Shown here piece after piece: positions 7,441-14,514 of a DNA stretch of 19,618 nucleotides (the first letter of the stretch is position 1; every line of letters starts with the position of its first letter). The translations under genes and the position numbers were made by a program. A model generated the notes under the pieces. The model saw only the letters and a program-made list of their open reading frames with translations, did not search any database and had not been told where the DNA came from. The stretch covers positions 1 through 19,618 of the forward strand of contig CAZBNS010000025.1 of assembly GCA_964493475.1 (NCBI GenBank). The letters are read 5' to 3'. The stretch is from CALXSC01 sp964493475. GTDB lineage: Bacteria > Pseudomonadota > Alphaproteobacteria > Rickettsiales > UBA1997.

Positions 7441-8403
7441 ATGAAAATACAGTCCAATAAAGTTGACGAATTTATAAAAACTTTTGATAAAAGTTTAAGA
7501 GGTGTAGTAATTTATGGCCCAGATACTGGACTTGTTTCAATAAGAAAACATGAAATTTTACAAAGAATTTTACCTGATTATAAAAAAAGCTTATCATTAA
7601 TAACATTAACAAACTCAACAATAAAAGAAAAGCCAAATATTTTGGCTAATGAATATTTTTCTTCATCTTTATTTGGCGGAGATAAAAAAGTTATTTTAAT
7701 AGAAGATGGTGAAAATTCTCTTTCCAAGACGTTAGAGGATATTTTTTCAAAATCACAAAATACTGATAATTTTATATTAATAACCTCTGACGATTTAGAC
7801 AGCAAATCAAGTCTAAAAAAGTTTGCTGATTATAATCAATATTTTGCTGGCATTCCTTGCTATAAAGATGATACTAGTGCGATAATGCAAATTGTGAATT
7901 TGAAATTAAGGGAAAATGGCTTTAAATATAATAGCGATGTAGTTAAATATCTTGCTGAAAGCTTTGGCGGCGATAGATTGATTATTTTGAGTGAATTGGA
8001 AAAATTAATTATTTACAAAGATAAAGATAAGAACTTAACAATTGAAGATGTAAAGGCCTGCATTCAAGATAATTCTGAGGCAAATCTCAATGATTTTATT
8101 AACAGCTTTGCGGCATTAAATTTTGAAGTTGCTTTTAAAGAATTGCAAAACTTATATTCTGAGGGCATTTTTCCAGTTGTAGTTGTAAGAACTGCAATTA
8201 ATTATTTTATAAAATTACAATTATATAAATACCAATTGCAAAATGGCATAACTTTTGAACAGCTAACTACAAAAGAAAATATTTTTTGGAAACAAAAACC
8301 AATTTTAGCTCAACATTTGCAGAAACTTTCAATGAATAACATTAATGATATTTTATCAATTTTGTTGAACGAAGAATGTAAAATGAAAGGGAAAAGCATT
8401 TAA
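7441..8403 (+). CDS. holA: DNA polymerase III subunit delta
   Basis: The delta subunit is the wrench of the clamp loader: it opens the beta sliding clamp and works with delta' and tau/gamma. The 320-residue protein has the family's N-terminal strand and degenerate P-loop region (VVIYGPDTGLVSIRK, 22-36), the clamp-contact region SSSLFGGDKKVILIEDG (74-90), and the middle-domain signature FGGDRLIILSELEKL (175-189). It ends with a helical collar domain (about 215-312). Canonical C-termini have a CKTTG-like motif; here it reads ECKMKG. The gene is divergent from trcR, has no Shine-Dalgarno site, and its TAA shares one base with the next gene's ATG, indicating translational coupling. Confidence 0.9.
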   Translation: MKIQSNKVDEFIKTFDKSLRGVVIYGPDTGLVSIRKHEILQRILPDYKKSLSLITLTNSTIKEKPNILANEYFSSSLFGGDKKVILIEDGENSLSKTLEDIFSKSQNTDNFILITSDDLDSKSSLKKFADYNQYFAGIPCYKDDTSAIMQIVNLKLRENGFKYNSDVVKYLAESFGGDRLIILSELEKLIIYKDKDKNLTIEDVKACIQDNSEANLNDFINSFAALNFEVAFKELQNLYSEGIFPVVVVRTAINYFIKLQLYKYQLQNGITFEQLTTKENIFWKQKPILAQHLQKLSMNNINDILSILLNEECKMKGKSI

Positions 8404-9179
8404 TGAACGATACGCCAATTTTAGAACAAACAACTGAAAATTCCAATAAAAATAAATTGCTTAAAATGCATGCTCAAAATAAGCTTTGCAAATTATGGTC
8501 AGAAGCAACGCAAATCACTGAGAAAAGGCTGATTATAATAAAATTAAATAGGGATTTGCTGACTGATTTTATACAACAAACACAGTTAAAAGTTCTTTTA
8601 GAAGAACGAATGGAAATGATGGCCATGTTGTGTTTGTTGTTGGATCCAACTATTTCAAACAAAGAAAAAAATAGATTTTTAAATGGATCAAGAGTGAGCA
8701 GCCCAGCTGTCAAACTTTTTAAAAACTGCATTATGAATACTTTAGCCAGAGAAATGGAAAGAGTTGAGGTTTTACAGACAATTAAAAAAGTTTTAAATCA
8801 TTTTGCCGCAGAAAATGGCATTTTAGGAGGATATTTATTGCCTGCAAGTTTTCTTTCAAAATCTGTCAATGAAACATTGGCAGCAGGAGTTAAAAGTATT
8901 TCGGGCAATGTTAATGCTGTAAAAGAAGTAGTTAAAGAAATAAAAAATAGAGGTGAGAGTGTTTCCACAAGAAATGAAAGGGATTTACAAAGAGTTGAAA
9001 AAAATATTGAACGAAATCCAGAAAGGGTTATAAAACAACCATCAAAAGATAGTGGACAACAAAAAACTACGCAATTAGTAAAAATTGAAGCTATTCCAAT
9101 TAAAAAAAATTGGAGAGAAGAGGTTTTGAATAAAAACAAAATTATTAAAGAAAACTCTAATCAAGAAGTCAGCCATTGA
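8403..9179 (+). CDS. Hypothetical basic protein translationally coupled to holA
   Basis: I do not recognise this 258-residue protein. Its ATG overlaps the holA stop (TAATG), so it is very probably co-transcribed and translated by re-initiation. Residues 1-20 are polar. Residues 22-165 look mainly alpha-helical, with a hydrophobic, Met-rich helix at 70-80 and a Gly-rich turn GILGGYLLP (139-147). Residues 180-258 are rich in Arg, Lys, Gln, Asn and Glu and probably disordered. There is no signal peptide, convincing membrane span or catalytic motif. Coupling to a clamp-loader gene hints at a nucleic-acid-related or replication-accessory role, which is inference only. Codon use matches the neighbours, so it is likely native. 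Confidence 0.75.
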   Translation: MNDTPILEQTTENSNKNKLLKMHAQNKLCKLWSEATQITEKRLIIIKLNRDLLTDFIQQTQLKVLLEERMEMMAMLCLLLDPTISNKEKNRFLNGSRVSSPAVKLFKNCIMNTLAREMERVEVLQTIKKVLNHFAAENGILGGYLLPASFLSKSVNETLAAGVKSISGNVNAVKEVVKEIKNRGESVSTRNERDLQRVEKNIERNPERVIKQPSKDSGQQKTTQLVKIEAIPIKKNWREEVLNKNKIIKENSNQEVSH

Positions 9180-9226
9180 TGATTTGGGATTGACGACTTT
9201 TAGTAATGATTTATTAACTATTATTC

Positions 9227-9400
9227 ATTAAAAATAAATACATTATGATAAAAGAGCTATTATAGTAATTAAAAACAGTAATTATTGCCCCCTGCTCTCT
9301 TTACGAGAAATATTAAAAATAAATACATTATGATAAAAGAGCTATTATAGTAATTAAAAACAGTAATTATTGCCCCCTGCTCTCTTTACGAGAAATATTA
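9227..9400. repeat. Perfect tandem duplication, 85-bp unit, 2.05 copies
   Basis: Bases 9227-9311 and 9312-9396 are identical over all 85 positions, and the first 4 bases of a third unit follow. The exact identity in an intergenic region means a recent duplication, active copy-number change or an assembly artefact. Each unit contains CCCCCTGCTCTC and ACGAGAAAT blocks that loosely resemble the sequence following copy A of the dispersed repeat (1874-1900). Confidence 0.95.
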
Positions 9401-9502
9401 CAGAGCGACAAATAGAAAAATTACTAACAATCACGGTATATTAATTTCCTAATATCATACAGCAACAAAAACAAACCAAAAATAAATATATCCCCACTGT
9501 CC

Positions 9503-9531
9503 TTGACATTTGCTTATTAATATTATATAAT
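9503..9531 (+). promoter_or_regulatory. Perfect-consensus sigma70 promoter for the EptA-like gene
   Basis: TTGACA (9503-9508) and TATAAT (9526-9531) are separated by exactly 17 bp, so both hexamers and the spacer are ideal. The predicted start near 9538 leaves about 23 nt to the TTG start at 9561, in keeping with the short leaders elsewhere in the window. Confidence 0.75.
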
Positions 9532-9560
9532 ATATATCTGTATGAATTTTATTTAATCCT

Positions 9561-11243
9561 TTGAAAGAAATATTGAAAAATATTAATGAAATCTTGACGT
9601 CAAAACAATTTTGGAAAGCATTTGCCAAACAAATTTTATTTATATTAATTCTTTCCGTATTGTTCTTAGTTGACGATTATATATTTAAAATATTCAATGG
9701 ACTGAATAAGGCTACCTTGTCAATCAAAATGGTATCATTAGCCGTTGGTTTAGCAACAGCCATATCAATCATAAAGAATAAAAAGATAATCTATTGTTTT
9801 CTCGGCATCCTTTGCATTATGGAATTGGTTTATCTGGTTTACTTGGCTTACTTTGGAACATTTTTACACCCAACAGCAATTCCATTAATAATTAAAGAAG
9901 TGCCAGAAATAGCCGAAACAGGTTTTGGAATGTTTGGCAAAGTTTATTATGCATTTGTAGCAGTACTTTTGCAATATGGTTTAATATTTTTGTTTATTAA
10001 AAAATTCAAAGACAAAATTTTTTCATTTAAATTTTCTTGGATAATTTTGGTTTTATTCGTTTCCTTAATTCCTGTTAGAGCAATAAGAGAAACCAGTATG
10101 GCGAGACTTGTTGCAAATCCTGCATACCCGTCAATATATAATAGTATGAGAATTTTTTCCGGATATTTTTTTAATATTCTCCCAAATTCTTTAAAAGATA
10201 ATAATGAAATTGAAAAATTTAATGATTACACAATCAAAGAAAATAAACCACTGCATAAAAAGGCTACAGTAGTTTTGGTTTATGGAGAAGGTTTTAGCTA
10301 TGCAAGACAGGGGCTTTATGGATATGATAAAGACACAACGCCAAATCTGTCTGAATTTGCAAAGACATATAAAAACTTTATTTACACAAAAGGAATCGCA
10401 GGTGCAGTTGCTACACAGCAATCAATTCCAGCATTCTTTAACTTGCAAAGAGAACCGAAAAATTATAAAATGCAGATTGATATGAATATTAATTTATTTA
10501 AACTTGCGAAAAATCATGATTTCAAAACGCTTTTTATATCTGTTCAAACTTTGGGATTGACAAATAGTATAGGTAGACAATTTATTGATGATTTCATGAC
10601 GGTTGAAGATATACAAAGTTTATACGACAAAGAAAGAGACGAAGCGCTATTAACTACATTGCAAACAAAAAACTTAAATGAAAATAATTTTATAGTTCTA
10701 CAGCAAAGAAATTTACACTCACCTTATGATAAAAATTATGATCACAAAAAAGAGCAATTTAATAAATTTAAAGATGTTTACGACAACGCAACTCTATACA
10801 ATGATTATGTCCTAGCCGAATTAATAAATTACATAAAAACCACAATAAAAACTCCATATTATATATTCATCACCTCGGATCACAACGAATTAACCGGAGA
10901 AGACGGATTATACGGACACACAATTTTGACACCAAGAGGAGCCGATGTTCCGATGATACTATATGCTAGTGAAGATGCAGATCCAGAGATAATCAATGAA
11001 TTTAAAAACACCTTTAGATTAACGCATAATGAACTTGGTATTTTAATAGCTAAAATTTTTGGATATGAAATAATTAATACAAACACGCCAAAAGATGTTT
11101 ATTATATCAACGGAAACGATACCTTGGCGAGATTTGGCTATATAAAAGTTATTAAAGATTTTAAAAATCAAAGTATTAACTATGAAATGATAGATAGTAA
11201 TAAAATGACAGCTGCCGATAAGGACAAGTTAAAACAGATTTAG
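9561..11243 (+). CDS. EptA-like phosphoethanolamine transferase (membrane-anchored sulfatase/alkaline phosphatase superfamily)
   Basis: Probably an inner-membrane enzyme with a periplasmic catalytic domain that moves a phosphoethanolamine-type group onto lipid A or another glycan. About five hydrophobic helices (near 23-42, 53-72, 76-98, 129-147, 158-173) precede the soluble domain (about 234-515), the EptA layout. Catalytic features visible are VVLVYGEGF (metal ligand Glu243), TKGIAGAVATQQSIP with Thr285 at the nucleophile position, LHSPYD (385-390), DNATLYNDYVL (408-418), and SDHNE (Asp440, His441) with GLYGH (His453). Glycine of the usual SDHGE is Asn. The start is uncertain: TTG at 9561 has no ribosome site, TTG at 9573 has GAAAG 5 nt upstream, and the first in-frame ATG is at residue 57, inside a helix. 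LTA synthase-type transferase is an alternative. It is monocistronic. Confidence 0.8.
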   Translation: MKEILKNINEILTSKQFWKAFAKQILFILILSVLFLVDDYIFKIFNGLNKATLSIKMVSLAVGLATAISIIKNKKIIYCFLGILCIMELVYLVYLAYFGTFLHPTAIPLIIKEVPEIAETGFGMFGKVYYAFVAVLLQYGLIFLFIKKFKDKIFSFKFSWIILVLFVSLIPVRAIRETSMARLVANPAYPSIYNSMRIFSGYFFNILPNSLKDNNEIEKFNDYTIKENKPLHKKATVVLVYGEGFSYARQGLYGYDKDTTPNLSEFAKTYKNFIYTKGIAGAVATQQSIPAFFNLQREPKNYKMQIDMNINLFKLAKNHDFKTLFISVQTLGLTNSIGRQFIDDFMTVEDIQSLYDKERDEALLTTLQTKNLNENNFIVLQQRNLHSPYDKNYDHKKEQFNKFKDVYDNATLYNDYVLAELINYIKTTIKTPYYIFITSDHNELTGEDGLYGHTILTPRGADVPMILYASEDADPEIINEFKNTFRLTHNELGILIAKIFGYEIINTNTPKDVYYINGNDTLARFGYIKVIKDFKNQSINYEMIDSNKMTAADKDKLKQI

Positions 11244-11310
11244 ATTTTATTATTAATTCTCCTATTTTAGCAATTATATCCACAAATAGCTTCCTTTTTT
11301 AATAAAAAAA

Positions 11311-11339
11311 TTGCAAAATTATTTAATATATGATAGTAT
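11311..11339 (+). promoter_or_regulatory. Probable promoter for the orphan gene at 11371
   Basis: TTGCAA (11311-11316) and TAGTAT (11334-11339) with a 17-bp spacer; the predicted leader is about 25 nt and contains AAAGG 8 nt before the ATG. Confidence 0.45.
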
Positions 11340-11370
11340 TATTATCAATAATTAATTAAAGGTTCTGATT

Positions 11371-12045
11371 ATGACGGATTCTAATAAAAGGACAGGAATA
11401 GGGGTTGAATTTGCCGATTTGGCTGTTGGAGTTCATCACAGTGAAGTTCTTGATGCTAGAGGCTCAACTCGTGGAGATTCGACTCACAGTCATCTTATAG
11501 ATGGTTTTTATGTAAGTTCAGGAGAACATATTTCGCCCGATATTTTAGAGGGACTTCGTGGGGCTGTCGAGGAGGTTGCAAAAGATAAAAGAGGTGAAGC
11601 AGCTCAAGCAGCCTTAAATGAATCTGAAAGATATAAACGAGAAGTAAACAATTTAACGTCTGAAACAAAAAAAGAAGTAATTGCCGCTATGGCTTTTAAA
11701 GAATCTGATGGAAAAACAAGAATAAATGCGGCTACATTACATACTGAAGTTAAAGAAGTACCCATAACTATCACAATAGTCTTTAAAGACGGTACACATC
11801 TTTTTTGGGACATGCCACAAGAAAAATTGTATAAACTTAAGTCAGATGGAGACAAGGAAGAAGTTAATCCTGAGGAAACTGAAAGACAATATAATATAAG
11901 TTTGCCAAGGAATAAAGAGTGTTTGTTAGCCCCTAATCAGAAAGCGTTAGAGCAAGGAACTTCCATGGATTTAGATCCAAAAAATGTTAAGCAAAAAGGT
12001 AAGCCAGTTGATCTAGGAATGCCTCGGCTACCTCGGCTACCATAA
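11371..12045 (+). CDS. Orphan hypothetical protein of atypical composition
   Basis: I do not recognise this 224-residue protein. It looks soluble, with no signal peptide or membrane span. Residues 1-55 are Gly/His/Ser/Asp-rich. Residues 56-108 are a highly charged, Ala-rich helical and possibly coiled-coil segment. Residues 115-152 look like beta strands (PITITIVFKDGTHLFWDMP, 131-149). The remainder is polar, ending in a tandem PRLPRLP made by two exact copies of a 9-bp unit (12022-12039). Its DNA is visibly richer in G and C than neighbouring genes. It has its own promoter and an AAAGG ribosome site, and sits between the EptA-like gene and a dispersed repeat. Atypical composition plus no recognisable family suggests acquired or lineage-specific DNA. 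A secreted effector is possible but nothing in the sequence proves it. Confidence 0.7.
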   Translation: MTDSNKRTGIGVEFADLAVGVHHSEVLDARGSTRGDSTHSHLIDGFYVSSGEHISPDILEGLRGAVEEVAKDKRGEAAQAALNESERYKREVNNLTSETKKEVIAAMAFKESDGKTRINAATLHTEVKEVPITITIVFKDGTHLFWDMPQEKLYKLKSDGDKEEVNPEETERQYNISLPRNKECLLAPNQKALEQGTSMDLDPKNVKQKGKPVDLGMPRLPRLP

Positions 12046-12098
12046 ACATACGTATTTATCTTAAGCTTTATATTGTGATTTATTAATTCAAGATGTTT

Positions 12099-12152
12099 TT
12101 TTGTTGCAAACTGGTTTGTAGCTTCCTTTGTCGCATTGCACAAAGTGGAGCT
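12099..12152 (+). repeat. Dispersed intergenic repeat, copy B, with a complete hairpin
   Basis: The left block TTTTGTTGC is followed by a small hairpin, TGCAAAC/GTTTGTA. Next comes an imperfect 12-bp hairpin: AGCTTC+CTTTGT (12120-12131) pairs with ACAAAG and GGAGCT (12140-12145, 12147-12152), with one bulged T and an 8-nt loop. It shares blocks and order with the copies at 1850, 14434 (inverted) and 16099. It lies between the convergent orphan gene and tkt. Confidence 0.65.
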
Positions 12153-12293
12153 CATTATAATCAAATAACGAGTTTTAAGTCATAATTCTTAAATAATAAT
12201 TTTATATCTTTAGAGAATTAAAAATAATCCACCAATTAATTGCGAATTATTGTATCTCAAAACTCCTAATATAACTGGAGATTTTTGGAATAC

Positions 12294-12317
12294 AAAAACC
12301 ACCAGCTAAGCTGGCGG
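12294..12317 (-). terminator. Rho-independent terminator of tkt
   Basis: On the minus strand an 8-bp GC-rich stem (12317-12310 with 12306-12299, one G.U pair) with a 3-nt loop is followed by five T residues (12298-12294). It lies 10 bp beyond the tkt stop codon. The plus strand also ends in a T run (12321-12325), so it may also stop transcripts from the left. Confidence 0.82.
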
Positions 12318-12326
12318 CGGTTTTTC

Positions 12327-14318
12327 TTATTTACCTAATTTTTTTAAAACTTTCTCAGTTATTTTTTCAGTAGTTAAACCAAAATATTCATAAACTTTTT
12401 CTGCTGGAGCAGACATGCCGAATTTATCATCTGGTATTCCACAGAACAAGCCGTTCTGTCCTATATATTTTACCCAGCCCATACTAGAGGCAGCCTCTAT
12501 GGCAACTTTTAAAATATTTTCATTTCCCAAAACTGATTTTTTGTATTCAGGAGTTTGTTTATCAAATAATTCCCAACAAGGCGCAGAAACTACTCTAACT
12601 TTTAAGCCTTTCTTTTCTAGCTCTGTCTTTGTTGATATAGCTAAATCAACCTCCGTTCCTGTGGCAATAATTATAGTGTCAGGAGTTCCTTGGCAATCAT
12701 TAAAAATATACATGCCTTTAGCTGATTTATTTTCAATGCTTTCTTGTGAAGAGAATACAACATTCTGCCTTGAAAGGACCATTAAACTAGGGGTTCTTTT
12801 GCTTTCCAGCGCTAATTCATAACATTCAATAGTTTCTTGAATATTGCAAGGTCTAAATACATTCAAATTTGGAGTAGCTCTCATTGATATCAATTGCTCT
12901 ATCGGCTGATGTGTTGGTCCGTCCTCGCCAACACCAATTGAATCATGCGTTAAAACATGAATTACAGGCAAGCCCATAATTGCAGATAATCTTAAAGCTG
13001 GCTTCTCATAGTCAACAAATGATAAAAATGTTCCGCCATAAGGCAAAAATCCGCTATGTAAATAAATGCCATTCATTATGCCGGCCATGCCTAATTCTCT
13101 AATGCCATACTCAATATATCTGCCGCTAAAATTATCTTTAGTGATTATGTTTTTTGTAGCAGCAGTTTGAGTTAAATTAGAAGGAGTTAAATCTGCACTT
13201 CCACCAATCATTTGAGGAATAGCCTCAGTCAACACCTCTAAAACTCTTTGAGATGATTTTCTGGTAGCTTCATTTGGTTTCTCAACAAACGCATCTTTTT
13301 TCAATTTTGCTAAAATGCCTTTCCAACCTTCTGAGAGCTTATGCTCTATAAAATCAATAAATTCTTGCTTTTTGCTTGATTTTGATAATCTGTTATTCCA
13401 AGCGGCATATTCAGTTTCGCCTTTTGTTCCCGCATTATTCCATTCTTTAAGAATATCACCAGGAATCTCAAATGGAGGCAAAGTCCAATTCATATTTTTT
13501 TTCAAACCATCCAACTCTTCCCCTTTAATTGGAGATCCATGGCATTTATTAGTGCATTCTTTTACAGAATAGCAGCCAATTTTAGTCTTAAATCCTATAA
13601 AAGTTGGCTGGTTGCTTGAATTAGCCGCATCAAACGCTTTTCTAATACTTTCAAAATCATGTCCGTTAGCTTCAATAAATTTAAAGCCATTGCTTTCAGC
13701 CCTCATTTTCATATTCTCATTTCTTGAAAGACTCGTTGGACCATCAATAGTAATTGAATTGTCATCCCACAAAATCACAAGATTATTTAAATTTAAAACA
13801 CCAGCAACACCCATGGCCTCATAACTAGCGCCCTCCATTAAACAACCGTCGCCAACAACACAATAAATCTTATGATTTGCCAAATCTCTGCCATATCTAG
13901 CTTCAGCCATTTTTTCAGCTATAGCCATACCAACAGCGTTAGTCAAACCTTGTCCCAAAGGGCCAGTTGTAGTTTCAATTCCTTTTAAATAACCATATTC
14001 TGGATGTCCTGCAGTTTTTGAATGCAATTGTCTAAAATTTTTCAAGTCATCAACGCTTATATCATCATAACCAGCCAAATATAACAAAGCATACAATAAA
14101 GCCGAACCATGGCCAGCTGACAAAACGAACCTATCCCTATCAAACCATTTTGGATTTTTTGAACTATATTTCAAAACCTCAGTAAACAAAACCGTTGCAA
14201 CATCAGCAAATCCCAATGGCAATCCAGGATGTCCAGAATTAGCCTTTGCAACCATGTCAGCAGCCAAAGCTCTAACAGCATTAGCCATAACACACAAATC
14301 CTTGATATCTTTTTTCAT
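12327..14318 (-). CDS. tkt: Transketolase
   Basis: A thiamine-diphosphate enzyme that moves two-carbon ketol units between sugar phosphates in the non-oxidative pentose phosphate pathway, supplying ribose-5-phosphate and erythrose-4-phosphate. The 663-residue protein is full length. Visible are His30 in SGHPG, HSKTAGHPEYG (99-109), GPLGQG (119-124), the ThDP/metal motif GDG (156-158) with WDDN (184-187), His260, the catalytic Glu408 in YGIRELGM, GVGEDGPTHQP (462-472) in the pyrimidine domain, and FGMSAPAEKV (633-642) in the C-terminal domain. The segment normally reading GFGSPNKxGT before His260 is replaced at equal length by a stretch containing Cys249, Cys255 and Cys259, which is unusual. 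No Shine-Dalgarno site precedes the ATG. It lies downstream of gatB across a 196-bp gap with a repeat. Confidence 0.95.
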   Translation of the reverse strand: MKKDIKDLCVMANAVRALAADMVAKANSGHPGLPLGFADVATVLFTEVLKYSSKNPKWFDRDRFVLSAGHGSALLYALLYLAGYDDISVDDLKNFRQLHSKTAGHPEYGYLKGIETTTGPLGQGLTNAVGMAIAEKMAEARYGRDLANHKIYCVVGDGCLMEGASYEAMGVAGVLNLNNLVILWDDNSITIDGPTSLSRNENMKMRAESNGFKFIEANGHDFESIRKAFDAANSSNQPTFIGFKTKIGCYSVKECTNKCHGSPIKGEELDGLKKNMNWTLPPFEIPGDILKEWNNAGTKGETEYAAWNNRLSKSSKKQEFIDFIEHKLSEGWKGILAKLKKDAFVEKPNEATRKSSQRVLEVLTEAIPQMIGGSADLTPSNLTQTAATKNIITKDNFSGRYIEYGIRELGMAGIMNGIYLHSGFLPYGGTFLSFVDYEKPALRLSAIMGLPVIHVLTHDSIGVGEDGPTHQPIEQLISMRATPNLNVFRPCNIQETIECYELALESKRTPSLMVLSRQNVVFSSQESIENKSAKGMYIFNDCQGTPDTIIIATGTEVDLAISTKTELEKKGLKVRVVSAPCWELFDKQTPEYKKSVLGNENILKVAIEAASSMGWVKYIGQNGLFCGIPDDKFGMSAPAEKVYEYFGLTTEKITEKVLKKLGK

Positions 14319-14346
14319 ATATTTTTTGTAATTTCTCTAAAGAGGA

Positions 14347-14384
14347 AGTTTATTTAAAATATTTGAATTTTCAAGAAATAAACT
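14347..14384 (-). promoter_or_regulatory. 9-bp inverted repeat in the tkt leader
   Basis: AGTTTATTT (14347-14355) and AAATAAACT (14376-14384) are exact inverse copies with a 20-nt loop, ending 28 bp upstream of the tkt ATG. No T run follows on the minus strand, so it is more likely a leader hairpin or binding site than a terminator. In such AT-rich DNA a chance origin remains possible. Confidence 0.35.
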
Positions 14385-14433
14385 AATTTATGATTTTTTA
14401 TACATTAATATAAGTTGTTTTTATAATTATTTC

Positions 14434-14476
14434 CTGAGCGACAAAGGGAACCTGCAAACCGCCTATAACAAAAAAA
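14434..14476 (-). repeat. Dispersed intergenic repeat, copy C (inverted)
   Basis: Read on the minus strand this gives TTTTTTGTTAT, then GGTTTGCAGG, then TTCCCTTTGTCGCTC. These are the same blocks in the same order as the plus-strand copies at 1850, 12099 and 16099. It lacks the second hairpin arm. It lies between gatB and tkt. GAGCGACAAA recurs at 9403-9412 beside the 85-bp duplication. Confidence 0.55.
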
Positions 14477-14514
14477 CACTCAGCTATAATAACATTTTTA
14501 AAAATTAAGATAAA

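Larger units (their letters stand above)
9180..9560. other. 381-bp gene-free region upstream of the EptA-like gene
   Basis: It holds the exact 85-bp tandem duplication (9227-9400), a fragment GAGCGACAAA (9403-9412) also found in the dispersed-repeat copy at 14434-14476, and the consensus promoter at 9503-9531. I see no ORF or RNA gene in the remainder (9413-9502). Confidence 0.6.

Noticed and set aside
14319..14514. Promoter dedicated to tkt
   Set aside because: Several AT-rich hexamers occur but no pair with acceptable spacing and quality; read-through from gatB is as likely.
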